This document shows positions 58,481-64,000 of a DNA stretch of 64,000 nt, one piece after another; position 1 is the stretch's first letter, and every line of letters starts with the position of its first letter. The stretch covers positions 1,685-65,684 of the forward strand of contig MNCI01016412.1 of NCBI GenBank assembly GCA_015680685.1, read 5' to 3'. This DNA is from Gnetum montanum. Its lineage: Eukaryota; Streptophyta; Gnetopsida; Gnetales; Gnetaceae. The notes under the pieces were generated by a model, which saw nothing but the letters and a program-made list of their open reading frames with translations, made no database searches and was not told the DNA's origin. Both the position numbers and the translations under genes were made by a program.

Positions 58481-58843
58481 TTAGACATGCAAAATATAGA
58501 AGGATATAGACATGTAATGATTGAAGAAGAACATCAACCATTAGTACCAAATAACATAAAACATTTGCATGTATTCAAATATGATGATCAAATACTTAGG
58601 TTCATGAGAAATAAACAAGAATTTGAAGGTCAAGTCATACCTAAGACAATGTCAAAATCAAAGATAAATTTCATTCCTCAAACGATAATTGATTATGAAC
58701 ATGAGTTTTAGAAAAATTTGTTTACTAGAAAAGATATATAAAATCCCAATGATCAAGCTTTTGAATAAGTAAATCTTGGATCTAATGAAATGCTAAAGAT
58801 GTGAAATATCACAAAAGAAAAGAATTTAGTTTTTAAGCAAAAC

Positions 58844-59660
58844 TTGTTATCACTCATAAAAAATAATTTGGATAATTTTGCTTGGTCTTATGATGATCTT
58901 AAAGATTTTAGACTTGATGTGATGACACATAAAATTTCTTTAATAGAAGTTTGTAAAACTATTAAGCAAAATCAAAGGAAATTCAATCCATCATTTGAAC
59001 TAGCAATGGAAGTCAAAATCAAGAATTATTACAAGCTCAAATCATATATCCAATCCAATATTCAACGTGGCTTGCTAACCTTGTTCCAGTAAGAAAGAAA
59101 AATGGTAACCTTAGGCTTTGTGTAGACTTTAGAAATATGAATGAAGCTTCGAAAAAGGATAAATATCCATTTTCTAGAGTTGATGAGATGTTGATTATAG
59201 TATCAGATTTTCAAGCATATTCTTTCTTAGATGATTTTTTAGGATATAATTAGATCATGGTAAATAAAAATGATAGATATAAGATAGCATTTATCACCAA
59301 ATGGGAAACTTTTGCTAACCAAAGAATGCCATTTGGATTGTAAAATGCTATAGCTACTTTCCAAAGAGCAATGGGTTTAGCCTTTAAAGGTTTATTGGTA
59401 AATTCATTATGGTTGATTTGAATGATATTACGATATTCTCAAAAAGAAAACAAGATCATATTGGTCATCTTCAACAAGTTTTTGATAGATGTCATGAGTA
59501 TCGTATGTCACTGAATCCTAAGAAGTGTATGTTTGAAGTTAACTCTAGAAGTTTACTAGGCCATGTGATCTACCAAAAAGAAATCACTATAGATAATTCT
59601 CAAATTCAAGTAGTACAGAATATTAAGCATCTCTTAGATCTTTCTCTAGAAAGATAAATT
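58844..59660 (+). pseudogene. Reverse transcriptase of element E
   Basis: Pre-RT with FAWSYDDLKDF near 58870. Fingers and palm, after a frameshift near 59055: STWLANLVPVRKKNGNLRL, CVDFRNMNEAS, FLDDFLGYN, MPFGL. The catalytic site reads MVDLNDITIFSK near 59410, with Asn for the first of the two adjacent Asp residues. Then YRMSLNPKKCMFEV. Two frameshifts and three stops. Confidence 0.87.
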
Positions 59661-60150
59661 TCATTAAGATATTTATCCCTGGATTCATCAAAATCACTAA
59701 ACCTTTGATACAAATGCTAAAGAAATATGTCCAAGTAAAGAAAATACCAGCATCGGAAAAAGCTTTAGCAGAAATTAAAAGGACTAGTCAAGAGGCTCCA
59801 TATTTGATTAGACCTAAATTAAAGGAAGATTTTTGGTTATATGCTTTTTCTTCTAATGATTTTGTTGTTGTTTTTTTAACTCAAAGAAATGAAGGACAAG
59901 ATGAACCAATTAGATTTTTTAGGTACCAATTGAAAGGTTCTAAACTAAATTATTTATATTTTGAAAAACAAGCATTTTTGGTCATTAAAGCACTTTAGTA
60001 TTTTAAATATTATCTAGAAAGTTCATTTATTCATATTATGCTAATCAAACCTATAGTCAAGAAATTCTTAGCACAAAATGAAATTGGATTGAAAAGAGGG
60101 AAGTGGCTTATAAAGCTTCAAGGTTTTAGATTTTCATTGGAAATATGAAA
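59661..60150 (+). pseudogene. RNase H of element E (RT-associated)
   Basis: IKRTSQEAPYLIRPK, WLYAFSSNDFVVVFLTQRN, EPIRFFRYQLKGSKLNYLYF and KQAFLVIKAL, the ordinary gypsy RNase H in poor condition: Ala-Phe-Ser-Ser stands where an Asp is expected. Open for 97 codons, then stops. Confidence 0.78.
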
Positions 60151-60399
60151 AATGGTTAAGGGAATGGGATTAAGTAAATTAATGGCTAGAGAAAATGAAG
60201 TATGTGCATTTGATACTCATGAGGGAAATTCGTATGATAAAAGTTTAAAGTTTTTTAATACAAGGGAAGTTCCAAATAATTTAACTACAAGTCAAAAAAG
60301 AGCTTTCTTCAAGAAAACATGTAAATTTGTGGTTAGAGATGGTATATTATATAAAGAGAATTTTAGAGAGGTTTTGTTGGAATGTGTTCATAATGATTA

Positions 60400-61461
60400 A
60401 ATTGATTCCATCTTAGAACAATTTCACAATCATTCGAATTTATTTTATAAATCCCCTAAATCAAATATGCAACAAATACTTCAATATAGATATTATTGGC
60501 CTAGTATGTGTCAAGATATTGATTTGAAAATCCAAATATGTTTTAAATGTCAAATCCATGGACCAAAGATTAAAAGGGATAGAGCTCCCTTAAAACCAGT
60601 AATTGTGGATAGACCATTTTAGTAATGGGGTTTGGATTTCATTGGTACAATTACTCCTTCAAGAGCTGGACATAGCTTTATTCTCACAACTACCAATTAC
60701 TTCACTAAATGATCTAAAGCAAAAGCTCTAAGAAGAAGTTTAGCATCAAATTTAATCAAGTTTTTGGAAGATTAAATCTTAAGTTGTTTTGGTCTAGCTG
60801 AAGTATTAGTATCTAATAATGGATCTACTTTTCAATCTGAAGAATTCATAATGTGGGCATCAAAAAAATCCCTTTTCATATTTTCTTCTTCCAATGATTA
60901 TTCTCAAGGAAATGGATTAGCTGAATCTACAAATAAAAAACGTATTTCCTACATAAAGAAATCAATAGATGAAAATCAGAGAAATTGGATTGATTATCTA
61001 TAGTCAACATTATGGACAGATCATATTAGGTTTAAGAAGGCTATTGAAACATCACCTTATAATTTAGTCTATGATTTGCTAGCAAGAATTACAAACAAGA
61101 TTATAAGTTTAGCTTCAAATTTTGTACAATGGCATAGTGAGAAAACTAATAAAGATAGAAGTTTCATAACCTTGCTTATCAAGAGAGAAGCTCAGATAGA
61201 TAGAGCAAAGGATAATATGTTAAAAAGTACATCTTAAGTCAAAAGATGGTTTGATAAAAGGCTTTGAGAAGAACTTTCCAAATAGGAGAGCTTGTATTGC
61301 TATAGAATATGAAGAAATCGAACAAGTTCACACCAACATGGATTGGTCTGTTTCATATTACAAAATAATTATTTGAGGATACTTACAAATTATTAACATT
61401 AGATGGTATGGAATTACAGTTTCCATGTAACATTTTACATATAAAACATTATTTTGGATAG
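60400..61461 (+). pseudogene. Integrase of element E
   Basis: Zinc finger FHNHSN...CFKCQIHG at 60420-60560, core GLDFIGTITPS (first Asp) near 60630, AEVLVSNNGSTFQSE with Asn for the second Asp near 60810, and YSQGNGLAESTNKKR (Glu present) near 60910. The C-terminal part ends at TAG 61459 after LDGMELQFP-like residues. Several stops. Both A and E show the same Asp-to-Asn change, which a G-to-A transition explains. Confidence 0.85.
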
Positions 61462-62068
61462 CTTTCCATGAATTAAATATTTCTATACAAATTAATATAT
61501 GTACATAGTACAATAATATATCTAAGTATTAGATGGTTCAATATATATAATAATAAATAATAAAATGTTTTATATAGGAATTATTATGTATGCACTTAGT
61601 AGTAACATGTATTAGATTAATGTCATGTTTAATCATGACAAATATGTTATATTCATATGGTTAAGTAAGTCTATTTAGTATTTTAAAATAAAATAAAATA
61701 AAAAATAACATATGTTCATGTTAAGTCTAAGTTTAAAGACATTTAATTATAAATATTAGTTGAATTTTTAAATTCATATTATTCAAAGTAATCATTACTT
61801 AAGATGAGTAAAGTGGAAGTTGTGGTTAATTAATTATTTAGTGGGAAATAGTTCCAGCAACTGAATGATAAAATTCAAATTGTTATACGTATAATGATTA
61901 GAAAGAAATTAATATGGACAAAGGTGGCAAAGTTGGTTAACAAGATTTGGTGAGAATTTCAAAATTATTTACTACTATAAGAAGATATATGGTTTGCTCA
62001 AGATTACATCATTTTCTAGTTCAAAGTACAATTGAAGAAAACTAGCAAGAGTATAGGTTAGAGAAAAG
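61462..62068. other. AT-rich 3' region of element E
   Basis: No gene. Simple AT-rich stretches with TAATAAATAATAAAA at 61545-61565. Confidence 0.5.
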
Positions 62069-62314
62069 ATGGTTCTTGGTGAGAGAGCAATGGAAAGATC
62101 ATTTATCCCATATGTGATGGAATGCTACTCGGAACATGTCCTAAGAGATTATTGCAAAGCAGAAGCCCATGGAGCATCAAGAGAAAGTCCATTCCTACTT
62201 TGGCTTTTTGATGAGTTTATGTTTCTTACTAGTGGACTTTCTTTAGAAGCCAATGTTTGGGGTAGATTTCATGAATGTGATAGTCAAGTAGAAAATCAAG
62301 AAAATTCTAACTAG
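62069..62314 (+). CDS. Unrecognised small ORF in the 3' region of element E
   Basis: 81 codons, MVLGERAMERSF to the stop at 62312. In the same frame, acidic and Trp-containing sequence (WEEAFVSQNIEVSDWDKPQ) continues to about 62400 after a TAG. Composition is more protein-like than the AT-rich surroundings. No family recognised. It could be a fragment of a 3' accessory gene of the element, in the place where B carries ORF-X. Confidence 0.35.
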   Translation: MVLGERAMERSFIPYVMECYSEHVLRDYCKAEAHGASRESPFLLWLFDEFMFLTSGLSLEANVWGRFHECDSQVENQENSN

Positions 62315-62697
62315 GATGATTCTTGGGAAGAGGCATTTGTGTCTCAAAATATAGAAGTATCTGATTGGGATAAGCCACAAGAATTAGCAAAGAGGTAGGT
62401 GCAAAGTATATAAGAACGGTTGAAGAAAGCAAGGATGAAGATGATGCATTGGTTTCAACTGAAATAGTGTATGAAAGGGTTCAAGGTAAGAAGATTTCCA
62501 AAAAAGCTATTTTAACTATCCGCTTCTCTTCCATTAACTAGTTTTTATAAATTCCTAATGTATAGTTAAATTTTTTATTAAGGCTAAGGTTTTTTATTTT
62601 ATTAAACCTTAAGTTTAATGAAAGTTTTCCTCAAAAAAGATTTCATGTTTTTCATGTGAATCTTTATTAAAATTTTTGTCTCTTAGTTAATATTTTT

Positions 62698-62711
62698 AGG
62701 AGGGTATGAAA
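62698..62711 (+). promoter_or_regulatory. Polypurine tract of element E
   Basis: AGGAGGGTATGAAA directly before the LTR start. Confidence 0.7.
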
Positions 62712-64000
62712 TGTTGTCATGTTAAATTATTTCATGGAACAACAGTTGAAGCTAATGAAATTTAAAATAAATGAGATTGATGCTTATAAGAAGTTAGATG
62801 AAAGGTTCTTAATTGGTTTATGGGTACTTGATATTACTACAGAAATTAGCTAATCTTCTACCATCAACATTATTGAGAATGGTACAAGGTTCAAGATCAA
62901 AAGAAAGAATAAAACTACAACAACACAAATTGAGAACAAGCATGGATGTAGTCTTAAGAAGGCTTATGCAGGTATTGAATTAAAAAGAGAAAGGAAGGGT
63001 CGGGAACTTCTTCAAGTAAGCAATTTTGAGATTGTAGATGGTTCTAAGAGTAATAAATTTGAAACATTTAATCCATAGTTTATGAAGAAGAGATTGAAGA
63101 AGGATAAAGGTATTTGTTCAAAAGAATTTTATTTCTAAGTTAAATTCTTCTAGATCTAAAAGTATTGAAATAATAAAAATATGCCTTTGCTAACTGATAA
63201 AACTTTTGACAATTTTGGCTGTTATCAAATAGTTAGATTGAAAGAAGAAAAACATAATACGACTGCAAATATTAAAAGCTTCCATAACAACAGTGGTAGA
63301 TAAAATGGATAAATTTAATAAACATATCTTTCACTATTGAAATCATGATTATCTATTGTTAGGAAGGATTGATAATAAATATAAAGGTTGTGAATGTGCA
63401 TCTAAATTAGAAGATAGGAAGATTAGAGTAAGCAATAAAACAAAAATATGAAAATATAGCCTACTTAATTTTAATATCCTAAAAATTGAGTTATAGAAGC
63501 TAATTATTTCTACTACAGAATTTGCAAAATTTGTAATCCACATGTTTAAACATTAATCCAAACATATTTTCCTAATCTTGGTTTGAACCCTTTGAAGTTC
63601 AAAGGCCTTTGTTATTGCTACTTGGTGGCATCTGGATCCTCTAGTGATGCTATCATTTGAGGGTATCATCACCAAGACCATCGATTTTGGTGCCATCTTT
63701 GATGCCATTTGTAGGCATTCTATCATGCTGCAGAGGCTCTTCCTCTATGCATGCATCTACACTGGTGTCATCATCATCACCATTGAATGAATGCACTAGA
63801 AAATGATGAATAAGTTGAGTTATAGTAGGATTATGGGGTAGATTCTAAAGGGTTTGAAAACATAGTAGCACCTAACACTAGTGGAACCAGTACACCCATG
63901 ACTCATTATGGTTATGGCCACTCTGATGCCTTCATTGTTGCATTAGGATTGCCATCGTCACCCATCATTTTCTCCATCCATGACATTTGGAACAAAGATA
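62712..64000 (+). repeat. 3' LTR of element E, first part
   Basis: TGTTGTCATGTTAAA; aligns with 52892 onward to the window edge, including the LTR ORF (with stops here). The target duplication cannot be checked. Confidence 0.85.

Larger units (their letters stand above)
52892..64000 (+). mobile_element. Element E: Tat-type element with RNase H before RT (right end outside window)
   Basis: The LTRs begin TGTTGTCAT at 52892 and 62712. The right LTR runs off the window. The left LTR is about 2.9 kb. The PBS is identical to that of element A. Gag, protease, an archaeal-type RNase H and the RT N-terminus lie in one continuous frame with stops only. RT, RNase H and integrase follow. It is inserted in the 3' LTR of element B. 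AT-rich and decayed. Confidence 0.87.

Noticed and set aside
1-64000. Endogenous pararetrovirus
   Set aside because: Each coding block has LTRs, a PBS, a PPT and an integrase (or a clear deletion of it), and no movement or coat protein motif was seen.

Overview
The window is plant nuclear DNA made almost entirely of nested LTR retrotransposons of the Ty3/gypsy type. I found no host single-copy gene, rRNA, tRNA or CRISPR array. The long, heavily decayed and multiply nested elements, the strong CpG loss in the older layers and the TAG/TGA/TAA codons scattered through otherwise readable pol genes suggest a vascular plant with a very large, slowly purged genome. A gymnosperm-like genome is my guess, but the sequence does not prove it.

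Layout. 1-1185: a CpG-rich remnant with 13-bp tandem repeats and a minus-strand TATA box. 1190-1478 plus 18553-19260: the 3' end of an accessory ORF (ORF-X) of an older element B', followed by its 3' LTR (19521-20301). B' is split by element A (1479-18547, about 17.1 kb, plus strand), a giant Tat/Ogre-like element with 1.5-kb LTRs and a perfect 5-bp target duplication AGGTG. 20302-22760 is anonymous AT-rich DNA. Element D (22761-32922, minus strand) is a full-length, very decayed gag-PR-RT-RH-INT element. Element B (33679 to at least 52891, plus strand) is an Athila-like element with an extra ORF-X after integrase. Element C (34225-41102, minus strand), a deletion derivative related to D, sits inside the 5' LTR of B. 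Element E (52892 to beyond the window, plus strand) sits inside the 3' LTR of B; it has LTRs of about 2.9 kb and the unusual order gag-PR-archaeal-type RNase H-RT-RH-INT.

The most interesting system is inside element A. Between its protease (ends 7054) and reverse transcriptase (starts about 12490) lies a complete antisense gene on the minus strand. It has a TATA box (11871-11881), a start codon (11725), eight exons joined by seven GT-AG introns whose reading phases all match, and a stop codon at 7645. It would encode about 1,090 residues: an N-terminal domain resembling the FCP1/HAD phosphatases, a globular domain that looks like the sense-strand ORF-X protein of element B, a coiled coil, and a very acidic C-terminus. 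It is now broken by about 14 in-frame stops and at least two frameshifts, but its splice sites survive.

How the parts work together: each element has the usual copy-and-paste parts (LTR promoter, primer binding site, Gag, protease, RT/RNase H, integrase, polypurine tract). Element C keeps only gag and protease fused to the last codons of pol, so it would have depended on a D-like helper. A and E share the same unusual primer binding site. All coding regions in the window are damaged; the antisense gene and ORF-X are the accessory functions worth following up.
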